Source: Dicyema japonicum (Eukaryota; Dicyemida; Rhombozoa; Dicyemidae). From it: a stretch of 64,000 bases of DNA. The DNA is taken from contig RDEW01000019.1 of NCBI GenBank assembly GCA_011109175.1, positions 248,413 to 312,412 of the forward strand, given 5' to 3'. A program made the position numbers and the translations under genes. Below, piece by piece: positions 10,407 to 22,503 of the stretch. The notes beneath the pieces are model-generated. The model saw nothing but the letters and a program-made list of their open reading frames with translations. It did no database searches and was not told the DNA's origin. Within the stretch, counting starts at the first letter, position 1; every line of letters starts with the position of its first letter.

Positions 10407-12651
10407 CAGTATAACCTCCATTTGGGGCATCCATTTCGAAAAATTGCCCAAAAACAGAGGTTTCACCAAAAATGGAGGTCCGACATTTTCTTCATTTTTA
10501 TCAAAACCATAACAGTTTGAACATATTTTTCATTAATTTTATTGATAGCTAATGTACTTTTTTAAAACAGAATTTTTTTTTAATTCTATTACAAAGAAAA
10601 ACTTCGTTGGAATGAGTCTTTTGTCCAAGCTTGTCGGAAATGGAACTGGTTTGGACTCAAAATCCCCGAAGACACAACAAAGTAATTGGGATAACATTGT
10701 CTGCTCCAAAATTTTGGAAGACCTTAAAAAAGAAGCAAATCAACATCGTCTGGCTTGCTGTCAGCTTCAAGTGAAGGAGTGGAGCATGGCTTGGTGCAAT
10801 ACCTCGGGACCTTTTTGGACGACGATTCTTTGAGGATTGGAATCGGACAAAGGCTGGGACTAGACGTTTGCCAGGAGCACCGATGCCAATGCGGAAAACA
10901 GTCGATGCGAAGAAATTGTACCCGTTGTCCTGCAGAAGAAGCGCCGGAAGGGGACCACATCATGCTGCTCTGAACGATGTGATCGTCAGAGCTCTGAATG
11001 CTACAGGCTTCCCAGCACAACTTGAACCAGTGGGTCTTGATCGAGGAGATGGAAGAGACCTGACGGGATGACCCTTTTCCCTTCACGTCTGGAAGATCTT
11101 TGGTATCGGACGGAACTTGTGTAGGCACGTTCTCAAGCACGAATATTTTCAAATCTGTTCAGACACCTGGATCAGCTGCTTCGATCGCGGAAATAAAAAA
11201 TCAAGAAATATTCTTGCCTCGGGGACCGGTACCGATTTACTCCTGTTCGGTTGAGTCATCGGGAGCCGTTGGTCCATTGACGGCTGAGTTTTTGCGAGAA
11301 CTCGGAGGAATGCTTGCCAGGAAGAAAAGGGATCAACGAGAAGGGTTATGGCTAAGACAAAAGATTGGAATGGCAATACTCCGAGAAAACTCGTTCGCAA
11401 TCCACGCAGCAGACTTCCTCAACTGACATTTGTTTAATTGTTAAAAAAATCTATTACACGAAAATAATCTGTTATTTTGTTTCCTGTTGCAGATTTCTTC
11501 ATACGTATGCCCAATATTATTCTAAAATTGTGAGTCTTTTAGCGCACCGGGAAACAAACGGTAAATATTCTCCTAAAGGTTATTCATTGCTGTTATTGTG
11601 TCTGTGTGAACAGTTGCATTCAGTTTGGTCATATAATGACTTATCTTCATTTTCAGTAATTACATCTGCATTTACGTGTCCAAATTTTTTTTCTCATTAA
11701 TAACTAAAAAATTGAATTAGGAATCAGTTTCCGACAGTTATTGTTTCTCAACAATCCGTTGTTGATTCAGGATTTAAATTTCGCCATGTTTTCCAACAAT
11801 TATTATGGCATGCCAAAGATTTATTTTTTTAATTAAACATTTTAACTCAACGTCTTTAAAAAAAGAGTAAAATCCATTAAAGCGTTAAGATAATTAGAAT
11901 TAAAAGATTTGATAACACCCATGTCTAACAGTTGAATTAATGAGGTTGCAGTTTTTGGAAAAAAAATTCAATGTTGGAAAAGATGGATATTCCTGTGACA
12001 ACTTGCGCTATCGAGGCAAAAAAACATACCAACGAACAAACGTCGAAAGAGTTTTTCTCTCCACTAATTGTCTTAAATGACAACTGATGTCCTTTCTTAA
12101 ATTTTTCCAACCAGCCATTGGACCCTTCGAACGGTTACTTTATAAGCAATATTTTTAAAAAGAAGACTGGACACAAGAATAAATTCCTCCCTTGTCTTGG
12201 TAAAAGCCTCAAAAACAATTTTAGAGAAAAAATATTAGGAGGGCATTGATTTTTTCAGGGAAAATATGTTTGAAAAATTCCAGTATTAAAAAATTAAGAA
12301 TTTTTTTATGCGTGATACAGCGCCTAAAAACTGAAATTACTAAACAACCTTTACTAATTTTGTAGTTATTACAACATCTCGTTCAGTAGGATGTTCATTT
12401 TCACTTATTTCCTTAGCAATTTTAATCCTTAACTCAAGAATGCAAAGATTACACGAGGCTTCAAAATAAAATTTTATATAATTAATATTAATAGCAAATA
12501 TGTATATAAATTAAAAACCCAGTGCCCCACTTAGAGGTTCCGATAATTTCCAAATTTGGAAAATGCCGCATAAAAATTATGTCATTTTCAAACTACCCCA
12601 AAAATAGAGGTTCCCTAAGCCAGAGGTCTGCCCCAAATGGAGGTCATGCTG
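10407..12651 (-). mobile_element. Pogo/Tigger-type transposon with both TIRs
   Basis: The left end reads CAGTATAACCTCCATTTGGG and the right end, reverse-complemented, CAGCATGACCTCCATTTGGG; both continue GCA, and both sit next to TA (10405-10406, 12652-12653), the target duplication of the Tc1/mariner/pogo superfamily. A subterminal AGAGGTT motif lies inside each end. On the minus strand near 12140-11990 there is a CENP-B-type helix-turn-helix segment (GSNGWLEKFKKGHQLSFK, then SGE), typical of the N-terminus of pogo/Tigger transposases. The DDE domain is not visible, and the right-to-left order is interrupted by the R-B LINE at 10600-11440. The element is 2,245 bp including that insertion and is inactive. 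Confidence 0.7.
10600..11440 (+). mobile_element. R-B LINE copy nested in pogo element
   Basis: Broken plus-strand frames give, in order: TQQSNWDNIVCSKILEDL and EANQHRLA, resembling the linker after the RT of R2-type LINEs; DDDSLRIGIGQRLGLDVC; the finger HRCQCGK; then AALNDVIVRALNATGFPAQL, a stretch equivalent to RPDG-(x)n-VWD of restriction-like endonucleases, and the C-terminal segment. The 3' end is CTTCCTCAACTGACATTTG followed by an AT-rich tail. It is the longest of the R-B copies here. Frameshifts at about 10800, 10970 and 11070 make it non-functional. The opposite-strand open frame 10724-11152 is an antisense shadow. Confidence 0.75.
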
Positions 12652-12699
12652 TATCTAGTTATTACGGGGTCGATAAATCATTGACAGGAGCAAAATTTT

Positions 12700-12870
12700 T
12701 TTCATAGGGGCGATGCAAAAAATATGCTGAGAAACAACCGCGGCCTGTTAATTTGACGCCATTGGCAAATATCCACTGCTTTTCTTTGGTTTTAACGACA
12801 CGGTCACGCACGGTCAGCCTCAATTTCGTCAACTGTTGTGCGGGCTGCACTCCTGCTTGCAAAAGGACTC
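12700..12870 (-). mobile_element. hAT-like fragment
   Basis: The minus-strand frame reads FANGVKLTGRG, paralleling the NGVKLKGRGYER-type segment at 43270-43230 in the hAT relic there; the DNA (AATTTGACGCCATTG) is shared. It lies directly between the pogo right end and the U2SURP 3' end. Confidence 0.4.
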
Positions 12871-12947
12871 ACTAGAGCACTCCTTTAAATCTCTCAAACA
12901 CAAATTCACAAAATAAATAATATTTTCGTGAAAAATGTCAGAACTGC

Positions 12948-14877
<1,930 letters not shown>

Positions 14878-15044
14878 TTTTGTTGAATTTTTGCTGTTAT
14901 CCACAAGAACTCGTTTGAATTTTTAAATTTATTATATAATTTTATAATGTATCAAATGATTTACAATTTATTTCAATTTTAATGAAAATTCTGTTTCAAT
15001 TTATCATAAAATCGATGAGTTATTTTTATCATTTTCCCTGTTTA

Positions 15045-15265
15045 TAAACTCGTCAGTCTTCTGGCTGAATGTAACGTCTGATGCCATCGGATCTGAATGT
15101 CGTGGGTTCGAATCCGAAAGATGGAGTTTCCAGCGACGGTCAATTCTTGTCAAACAGATCCCACCCGTGGGGCGACGAGTCCTTCTGGACACAGTGGTTG
15201 AAAGGGATCTTCCTACCTCTCCCTGATCAAATCCTCTGATAAAGATTACATTATGAAAAACTATT
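15045..15265 (+). repeat. SINE-C, tRNA-derived head
   Basis: The 5' part looks like a decayed tRNA: an A-box-like TCTGGCTGAATG, then a perfect B box GGTTCGAATCC 45-50 bases further on. A tRNA-unrelated body follows (GTCAATTCTTGTCAAACAGA, ..., ending TAAAGATTACATTATGAAAA). A full copy lies inverted at 32710-32930 and a head-only copy inverted at 15610-15690. The minus-strand open frame of 213 codons covering this interval is an accident of the SINE. Confidence 0.7.
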
Positions 15266-15609
15266 CCGCTAAAGAATGAAGTGATGCTTGCGACGGTAGG
15301 ACGTGCGACGAAATGGAAGATGGTGGACCTACTTCTCCTCTCTTCGGATGCGGAAGTTTGTAATGTACTATTAGAGAATGGATTTGATGAACAAGCAGAC
15401 ATTCCCCAATTGTTTTCTCTCTTCATCATTTTTATTGATAAGTTATCCACAGACACAGTGAGGGGATACAACCAATCAATCGTGGTTAAGAAAACTTTTT
15501 GAGATACGGTCATATAACATAGAGATTGGATTAAGGTCTCCAAAAATAAATTCATATCTACTTCCAACAAACTAGTGGACTGACATAGGAATTTAGACGA
15601 GAAATGACC

Positions 15610-15690
15610 TTTGCTTAAAAGCCAATCTCTCAAATTCAAACCCAAGACTGTCAGATTCGATGTTATCAGACATTACTTTTAGCCAAGAAG
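15610..15690 (-). repeat. SINE-C head, inverted
   Basis: Reverse-complement reads CTTCTTGGCTAAAAGTAATG, then an ATCGAATCTGACAG box and GGGTTTGAATTT, paralleling the A- and B-box head of SINE-C at 15055-15115. With the copy at 15045 it forms an inverted pair around an unrecognised 340-bp core. Confidence 0.5.
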
Positions 15691-15834
15691 GCAGAACAAT
15701 TGATTGAATGTCAAAATGTGCTATACTTTATTTAAATTTTTAATTCTTTCATAAATAATAAATAAATTTTAAATTTAATAAAAAAATAATCTTTAAAACT
15801 AAATATTATTTAATTTTCGAGATGGCCTCGAGCC

Positions 15835-16095
15835 GCATCTATTAGCCATGTGGTGCTTCGTGGCTAATTGGTTGAAGTTTCTGTTTGATCGTCTGTTCCT
15901 CTTCTCTCTTCTTATTAAAGTGGCGTTATGTGATCCACCTGTTTAGTCATGCGCCAAGTAAATGGCCGGCACGAAAAATGTGATTTGCTCTGCCCCACTC
16001 CATTAGAAAGGTTCCTACAACTGCAAGTATGGACGTCTTTTCCAATTTATGCTGATTATGGATGGACTCTGTTTCTGTGAAGTGGAAACTGGATA
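15835..16095 (+). repeat. SINE-B copy
   Basis: The family begins GCCATGTGGTGCTTCGTGGC, with an A-box-like TGGCTAATTGG. It then has CTCTGCCCCACTCCATTAG-type text, TCCTACAACTGCAAGTATGG and GGATGGACTCTGTTTCTGTG. Partial or full relatives occur at 18415-18550, 40985-41215, 44160-44400, 55318-55690, 57620-57760 and 62690-62830. A strict B box is not obvious, so a tRNA origin is only suggested. Confidence 0.6.
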
Positions 16096-16975
16096 CACTT
16101 ATTAGTTGTTTACAATAATTTCTTTCTCGGTGTATCCGGGGTTAATAAATAAGAAAATATGTCTAAGTAGGTTGATTACAACAACTCCACTAACTCCAAT
16201 CATCATAGTACTACTTCAATGATGGTAATTTCTGTTATTTTAAAATTTTGTGAAATATAAGATTTATCGTTTCCTTGAATTATTTTTAGAATTTTGTCAA
16301 AGAGTGAACAAATTCTTTCTTCTAGCTTCTTCAATTTCAAAACACTCAGAATCTAAATTTACAATAATTCAAACAATTCCCAATGAAATCAAAATTCGAA
16401 TCATTCCTATAAAATTGAGCTTTTAATGATGAGAATTTACTGCGAAGTTTAGTATAAATATTTTACAGCCATAGTAATTACCAACATCCACACAATTGGG
16501 AAAATTATTATACCATGACCCAATATTGCGGCTATTGTAGATAAAAGTAAATTCGGAAATATAATATTTATTTTGTTTTAATTTGAATATAAAAAAAATA
16601 TTCCAAGGGAGTCTAGATTAGATGAAAAAAAAAAATTCTTAAAAGTAAAATTTGACATTCTTTAAAAGTAAAATATTTATAAACTATATTGTTCATCAAT
16701 GTATTTATAGATTTCAATATTCTAACTTAATATAGCCATGAGTCGATTTACATGAATTAAATACCAAATAGGAGTATTCTGATCGTTAGATGGAGTTCAG
16801 TCATGATCGTTAGATGGAGTTAGTATAAATTATATTCAAACCTCTTCCTGTCATATTATGGCACATTAATGGACAAGGCACATAAATGGACAGGTTGCAT
16901 AAATTGCAAAGTAAATTATAAAAATAAATATTATCCATTTGTAGAGATATATTTTATATATTTTATATAGCGTAG
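16096..16975. other. AT-rich intergenic
   Basis: Mostly A and T with no supported coding frame. A duplicated phrase GATCGTTAGATGGAGTT appears at about 16780 and 16806. Confidence 0.5.
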
Positions 16976-16979
16976 CCAC

Positions 16980-18300
16980 TTTATTTAACCAACAATAAAA
17001 AGTTAACTGCTTCTGATAACCCTTGTTGTACTTTGTTGCAATTCCTTCCCACGTCGTTTCCAACATATGAAGTGCTCTGCCCCTTTTGCATCCTCCAAGT
17101 GCTGATAACAAATCACCAATTTCAATGTCATGAATTGGCACAACATTTCTCCACAATGCCGGAAGTGACCGATCTATGAGAAAGACCAACATCTTTTGCG
17201 TACTACTTAATAGCTGCAAACCTCCTACAAGTAAGTGAAGCTGGGGTTACTTAACTAACTAACCAACCTTTTTTGGCTGCCTGGAGATCCCTATCTACCC
17301 CTAACTGCATCTGATAACCCTTGTTGACTTTGTTGCAATTCCTTCCCACGTCATTACTATTGGAATAACGTGTAAATTGAAACTGAAGAATCTGCCCCAT
17401 CTCGTTTGCAAGCAAGTCATACTTTATCTTTCTCCACTTCCACAGTCTGCTAACGGTCTTGAGACGTAGTGTAAACTTCTATGATGAGGACTTCGCCAAC
17501 TCCTTATTGTGTACACAATGTCCGTTTATTGTGCTTGACTAGCACCGAGGTACAGATAAGACTGTCTCCCTTAATTTGGACCCTAGTGTCCTCAACTACA
17601 GATTGCACCTTTTGAGTCCGCAACTTTGTGGTGTGCCGAATACTATACTTATGGTATAGTAGAAAATGAAGAGTCCTACTACCTAATTATGATTCCACAC
17701 ATAGTCGTGGCAGAGCATGAATCCGCACCGAGTGGCTAAATTACCGACATGCTCGTTGATCTACTATGGGGGCATGTATTTATTGATCGACCCAAAAGAT
17801 ATTGTGGTCCTGCATATACTTGTACAGCGCCTCCGATAGAGGTGAATTGTCACAGTATTTTTGTCATATTGTCAACGAGTTAAGGTCGAGATGTTGGTTG
17901 TCCAATGCATGTAGAGGATCTTATCAGGGATTTTTAAGTTGATCTTTCCCATCAAATTTTATTTTGTGATTCGATCAACGTTTTCATATTTACTAGCTCA
18001 CCATTATTAACACCATACTTAGCAGACAAAAAAGGTCCGATGGTGGCAAAGTGGGTTGCCCGTAATTTCTCGGTCGTCATTATGGCGTGCTTTTTCGCAG
18101 ACACGCTTGTCCCAGCTATCAGAGTGTCGTGCATTCGCATTAGGATACGTTCACTTATTTGGACTACTCCACACAATCCACGGCCGAATTTATATAGTCT
18201 CTGCTTATTGGCTGCCAGTACATGGACATAGTTCTCTCTGAGTACTCCACAGATCTAACATCTTTCTCATCATACTATGTAAGCTCAAACTCCACAACAC
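16980..18300 (-). mobile_element. R-A LINE copy, C-terminal half
   Basis: On the minus strand, around 18170-18050, the frame reads CGVVQISERILMRMHDT, corresponding to the GRGLVSITHKSERML segment of the R-A copy at 60150. Further on, decayed pieces match the RLE region of the copy at 46640-47330 (WGRF, then VMTWEGIATK). The tail (TTAATAGCTGC, CTCCTACAAGTAAGTGAAGC, TTACTTAACTAACTAA) recurs at 58730-58795. The string GCAATTCCTTCCCACGTC occurs twice (about 17038 and 17336), so part of the 3' region is duplicated. All frames are broken. Confidence 0.55.
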
Positions 18301-18414
18301 CCATGTAGTAATTTACCACAGAGACAGCATATTAATTTAATGCTAGGAACAATTTACTTGCATTTAGAGACGTCTTACATAATAACACTACTATTTTACG
18401 AATTCCTCAGGTGG

Positions 18415-18550
18415 CGCCCAGTGCCAAGCCGGCACGAAAAAGGATCATTTGCTCTCCCCCACTCCACTGTAGGGGTTTCCACAACTGCAAGTATGGACGT
18501 CTTTTACCCTTTATGTTGATTCCGGATGGACTCTGTTTCTGTGAAAGTCA
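18415..18550 (+). repeat. SINE-B, 3' part
   Basis: Matches 15965-16085: GCCGGCACGAAAAA, CTCCCCCACTCCACT, ACAACTGCAAGTATGGACGT and GGATGGACTCTGTTTCTGTG. The left part of the family is missing. Confidence 0.6.
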
Positions 18551-18569
18551 ATTTTAAATTGACACTAGC

Positions 18570-19557
18570 TTGATTTGCGGTGTATTTTTATTATTCAACC
18601 ACGGAGCAAGAGACACAAATAAAAAAAATTGGTCAATATAATTTTCAATATTTAAAATATGGTTTCATCGCATCTCCTAATGATGAAAGAGGACCTTTTT
18701 GTTTATTATGTTCAAAGTCATTTTCTAACGAGGCTATGAAGCCTTCTAGATTAAGTCAGCATTTACGAAGGGTTCTTATATTTTATTAAAATGTAGGTCC
18801 ATCCAAATAATTCCAACAAGCCGCTGACGGTTTTTCAAAAATTTCGGGGGGAAACAAAAAAATCAACGAAGCCTAAAAAAAGTATTATCCAGTAATAATA
18901 AACATAGTGATGATGGCGTTGTTGCATCACATAACATCGCTTTACTTATCGCCAAGTCGGGGAAACCGCACACAAGTGGGGAGGAACTGATAATACCACC
19001 AATTCATGAAGTACTGAAAACAGCTAATGCACCAACCTTCCCAGAATATTATTAAGTCGATTTCGCTTAGCAACAATACGATACAGAGACGTATCATTGA
19101 TATGGCTTCCGATGTGGAAAACGATCTTTGTTTAATACTGAAAAATACGGAATTCAGTCTAAAATTAGATGAGTCAATACTTCCTGGAAATGACTCATTA
19201 TTGCTTGTATATGTACGTTTTGTCATGTATGGTCGAATTATGCAGGAATTACTTTTTGGTCGAAAGCTTGAAACTGATACAAAGGAGAAATCAATGTTCG
19301 ACAAAGTCCATGAATTTCTCTGTCTTAAAGATATACCATTACAAATATAGTTGCATGTGCAACTGATGGGGCACCTTCAATGATTGGTCGCTATCGCTGT
19401 TTTATGGCATACTTAAATCAACACGTACCAAATGTAGTGACTATTCAAAATAATTATTGAATTTTTTATTTCCAATTCGTTGCCATATAGGTTTTCCCGG
19501 TAGGCGATATTTTTTAAAAGTTTGCTAAAGGGGGACCTGAATAAGTTTGGGAACCCC
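18570..19557 (+). mobile_element. hAT transposon relic (ZBED5/SCAND3-like)
   Basis: Frames shift, but the plus strand spells landmarks of hAT transposases domesticated as ZBED5/SCAND3-like genes. These are a BED-finger-like segment (YLKYGFIASPND, FCLLCSKSFSNEAMKPS, LSQHLRR), ALLIAKSGKPHT, EELIIPP, LSNNTIQRRIIDMASDVE, FSLKLDES, and ACATDGAPSMIGR, the last corresponding to the catalytic-core 'TDGAPAM-G' block. At the right end the sequence AAGTTTGGGAACCCCTG (complement CAGGGGTTCCCAAACTT) is a typical hAT terminal inverted repeat. The 3' half of the transposase is missing, so this is an internally deleted copy. Confidence 0.75.
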
Positions 19558-19760
19558 TGCTCTAAATGAAACTCAGACCCCCTCAAACGTGGCCGTGAGG
19601 ACTACTTTGTTCTGGACGCTCTGCGTTTTCCTGGTCGACCGAGGTCGACCCTTTTGTCCGTTCATGATAAAGACGGGAGACGCCTCAAGGACTGAAAAGA
19701 CCTAGACAGGCTTTCTGTATGTGGAAAAAAGTCGTCAAATGTTGAAAAAGTTAACTAGTA

Positions 19761-19848
19761 TAGTCCGACCTCGAATTGGGGCACCAAGTGCCTCAAAAAG
19801 CGAGGGTGCCCCACCTCCTGGGGTGTGCCCCAATTCGGGGTCGGACTG
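19761..19848. mobile_element. 88-bp fold-back MITE with TA duplication
   Basis: Arms TAGTCCGACCTCGAATTGGG and, inverted at the right, CAGTCCGACCCCGAATTGGG (each continuing GCAC) are flanked by TA (19759-19760 and 19849-19850). The terminus AGT-N-ACCTC-N-ATTGGGGCA resembles the 10407/12651 pogo TIR, so this is likely a pogo-mobilised MITE. It has no coding capacity. Confidence 0.75.
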
Positions 19849-20677
19849 TAGTTTGATTTCTCTTCAGTTTTCACAAATCCTGCGATAAGCATATAATCTC
19901 CGATTTGTACTCAACGTGCTGTTTCACTTCAGTAATGTTATTCATTATTGATCTCTTCGATCACACCATTATCCTTCCTCTTCGGAAAGGAGAACCATCC
20001 CTCGCACCCATAAAGTTGGGTAGGGAAAAGAACTCACTTGAAGATGAACAGGTAGGTGTCACGGCTAACGTGTGACTTTCGTGTACATCCTCCCCTTAAG
20101 CCGTCCATGTAATCTCCCGCGTGTCCATAGTCCAATTCCAAATAACGCAGACTGTGTGCATTGTCCACTTCCAGTGTGTATTCCTGTTTCAGGTGTTTTT
20201 TTCCCACGGCTTATTCGTAGTGCAAGATTTTTCAGCAGAGAGCTTTAACCCTCTCATGCTTCACTATTGCTCAATCCACATACTCCCGGATTCTTCCTTC
20301 ATGTCCAAACACCTTCACAAAAGATTGTCTTCTTGAAGATAATTTCCTATCCAAACAAATAAGTATCTGGAACACATACTAATACAAGCTGCTTCAACAA
20401 CGCTTAATGCCATACAGCGTAGTATATCCTTTAGTTTTTTATGTACACTGAAAATCACTCCTGTCAAGTGGGGTGACCTTCAATGCTAATTTCAAAACTT
20501 TCAACTTAATTAATTCTTAGGCACTAATACAAGATTTCAGAGATAGGGAACAATGGGAGACAGCCCACGTGGGTAAACAATCAAAACTGGATTTTTTTAA
20601 ACTGGTTATTTAAACAGTCTTCTTAAAAATGCAATAATAAAAAACTTATTTCAAGTTTCCTAAGCACTTTAAATCAA
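19849..20677. other. No supported gene
   Basis: Mixed-composition DNA with one 71-codon plus-strand frame (20121-20336) lacking recognisable features. Confidence 0.4.
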
Positions 20678-20813
20678 AACTAGACACCTGTGCACGCTCT
20701 GCGTCGAGGTCCCTGAAGAGACTCAGAGTCGTTTGTCAAATAATCGAAGCTCCCGACAGGCCCTCCGCAGGAGCTAGACCATGTGCACACGGAGCGTGCA
20801 TAGGTGTCTAGTT
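20678..20813. mobile_element. 136-bp inverted-repeat element (MITE-like)
   Basis: The left arm AACTAGACACCTGTGCACGC (20678 on) pairs with the right arm, complement AACTAGACACCTATGCACGC (20813 back). Each runs 22 bases with one mismatch. The core is GC-richer than its surroundings. I cannot define a target duplication with confidence, so the superfamily is open. Confidence 0.65.
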
Positions 20814-21180
20814 GTATTCTAATTACCAACTACCATATTTACCGAGAAGAAGACGATTCTCAGCAAGACTTCATCAATGTCCTACGTTATCTACTTGGGC
20901 GATAATTCAAGACATATTGTAAAAAGTAAATCCTTGAAAAAGCGAAAGACGGAATTTTGGAAAGAACCTTGTCTTTTCAAGAACATCTATTAACTAAGTG
21001 GTTAATTAGTCGGGAGGTTGTGGTGGTGACATACTTCTATGTACGAAATGACTACTTCGTTTCATGCAGTATGAAACACTTTGTCTGCGTTTTCCAGTGA
21101 AGTGATTTACTCCTTAATTTATTAATGCATGTCATTCTCATGGTAAATGCAATTAAAATGTCAGTAAACAAGCTTAGTGT
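20814..21180. other. No supported gene
   Basis: Nothing recognisable in either strand. Confidence 0.4.
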
Positions 21181-21224
21181 GAGTAATTTTGTACTGTTTT
21201 CTCTGGCAGAGTAATAAATGTGGA

Positions 21225-21425
21225 CCAAATCCAGATGGTTCCGGTTCGAATCTCGCTGCTGTCCATTTCGGTCGAATCTTCCTCAACTAACAAGAAGTTA
21301 AGAACACCTTCAGCGTCGTGGATTGCCTTGGACTAGTCCATAACTGTTCTTTAGTTCTTAAAGTGAGAGTTCTGCCTGAGCTCAGACTAGTAATGGAAGC
21401 ATTACTACTCGTCGGCGAAAGGGGG
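21225..21425 (+). repeat. SINE-D with tRNA-like B box
   Basis: The head contains a near-perfect B box (GGTTCGAATCT) within GGTTCGAATCTCGCTGCTGT. The body runs AAGAACACCTTCAGCGTCGT, TGGACTAGTCCATAACTGTT and TCTGCCTGAGCTCAGACTAG. The family recurs inverted at 29040-29340 (B box GGTTCGAATTT, then TGCTGCCGTCCATTCG) and as fragments at 7980-8110 and 29390-29460. Confidence 0.65.
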
Positions 21426-22503
21426 CTGAATTATTATGAAAATAAATGCCATAATCAATGTTGGCAACGACAACAAGAACATTTATAAGTCCAAATATTG
21501 ATCCACCAGCATAATTGATGTTGGCTACGCAAGCAATCAAGTTGGCTTCTTAGTGTATCCAGACGTCTCAAGCTCTCGCGGAAAGACAAAGACTTATCGC
21601 TCAATTACAGAAATTGCACATAACGTGTCGGCAATCAACTTGAAAATTAATATGCAATTTTCAGCTGATTTCAGATATTTCACCATTAAAATCTAACAAT
21701 AAATGATATTTCAGAAATTTTTTAAAGAAAAAATAAAGACCGAGGAAACATAAATTCACGATTTCACGAATTGAAGTTACTGATCTCCACGCAATTTTCT
21801 GGAAGAGCCACTATGTCGTTTAGGCTAGCCCTTGTGATCCTGCTTCGCTCATTTTATTCCACTGAGGTAGAGCACTCCAGACGTCTCCCTAGAGATCGTT
21901 TGAAAGGAGAATGTCATTGTCGCTTAAAACCACAATTCACCAATTTTTAACAAACTCTATTTTTTAAATCAAATGCAGGTTCTCTATAAGCCACTTGAGT
22001 CTGACCACCTAAAACTCATCACAAACGAGAGTTAAATAATCCCCAGATTAGCATCAGGTAAATCCTTGAAAAAGCCACACTAATCGACCAGCAGCCCACA
22101 GTCAACAGCCAAGCATTCCGAGTACTCCAGTAACAGCAACTGGATGAAGAATCCAATCATCTTAACCTTATGACCTTTTTCCAATATTATTAAGCATTGA
22201 TTGCTTTGAATGACGTGAAGTAATATTACTTAATCAGTATTACTGGTTATTCAACAAGAAAAGGCAATGTTAAAAATAACACAAATTTAGGCGCTTTCTT
22301 GGGGAAATGAAATGAAAAAAATCCAAAGACCACGGTAACACCACTAATCCCGTGATCCCAACACGCTCCAAGAAAACTGATGTTATTGAATCTAATAATA
22401 AAATAAATATAATTAAATTAAAATTAATATTTTATTAATTTAAACATGGTTACCTTTCAGTAATTAAATATAAAATTAATTTTAGACAGAACATGATTAG
22501 CTT
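21426..22503. other. Intergenic with one shared repeat block
   Basis: At 21793-21835 the text TTTTCTGGAAGAGCCACTAT resembles the reverse-complement of 25875-25920 (TTTCTGGAAGAGCCATCTTG), so both are pieces of one dispersed element. No gene is supported. Confidence 0.4.

Noticed and set aside
10724-11152. 142-codon minus-strand open frame
   Set aside because: Antisense of the R-B LINE finger and endonuclease region, which is readable on the plus strand and in other copies.
15058-15120. A tRNA gene, from the B box GGTTCGAATCC
   Set aside because: The T-arm and acceptor do not pair, and the sequence continues into a body shared with other copies, so it is a SINE head.
15004-15645. 213-codon minus-strand open frame, the longest in the window
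   Set aside because: Its middle is the antisense of SINE-C (also present at 32.7 kb), and the end runs into the inverted SINE-C head. Composition and context are those of a repeat, not a gene.
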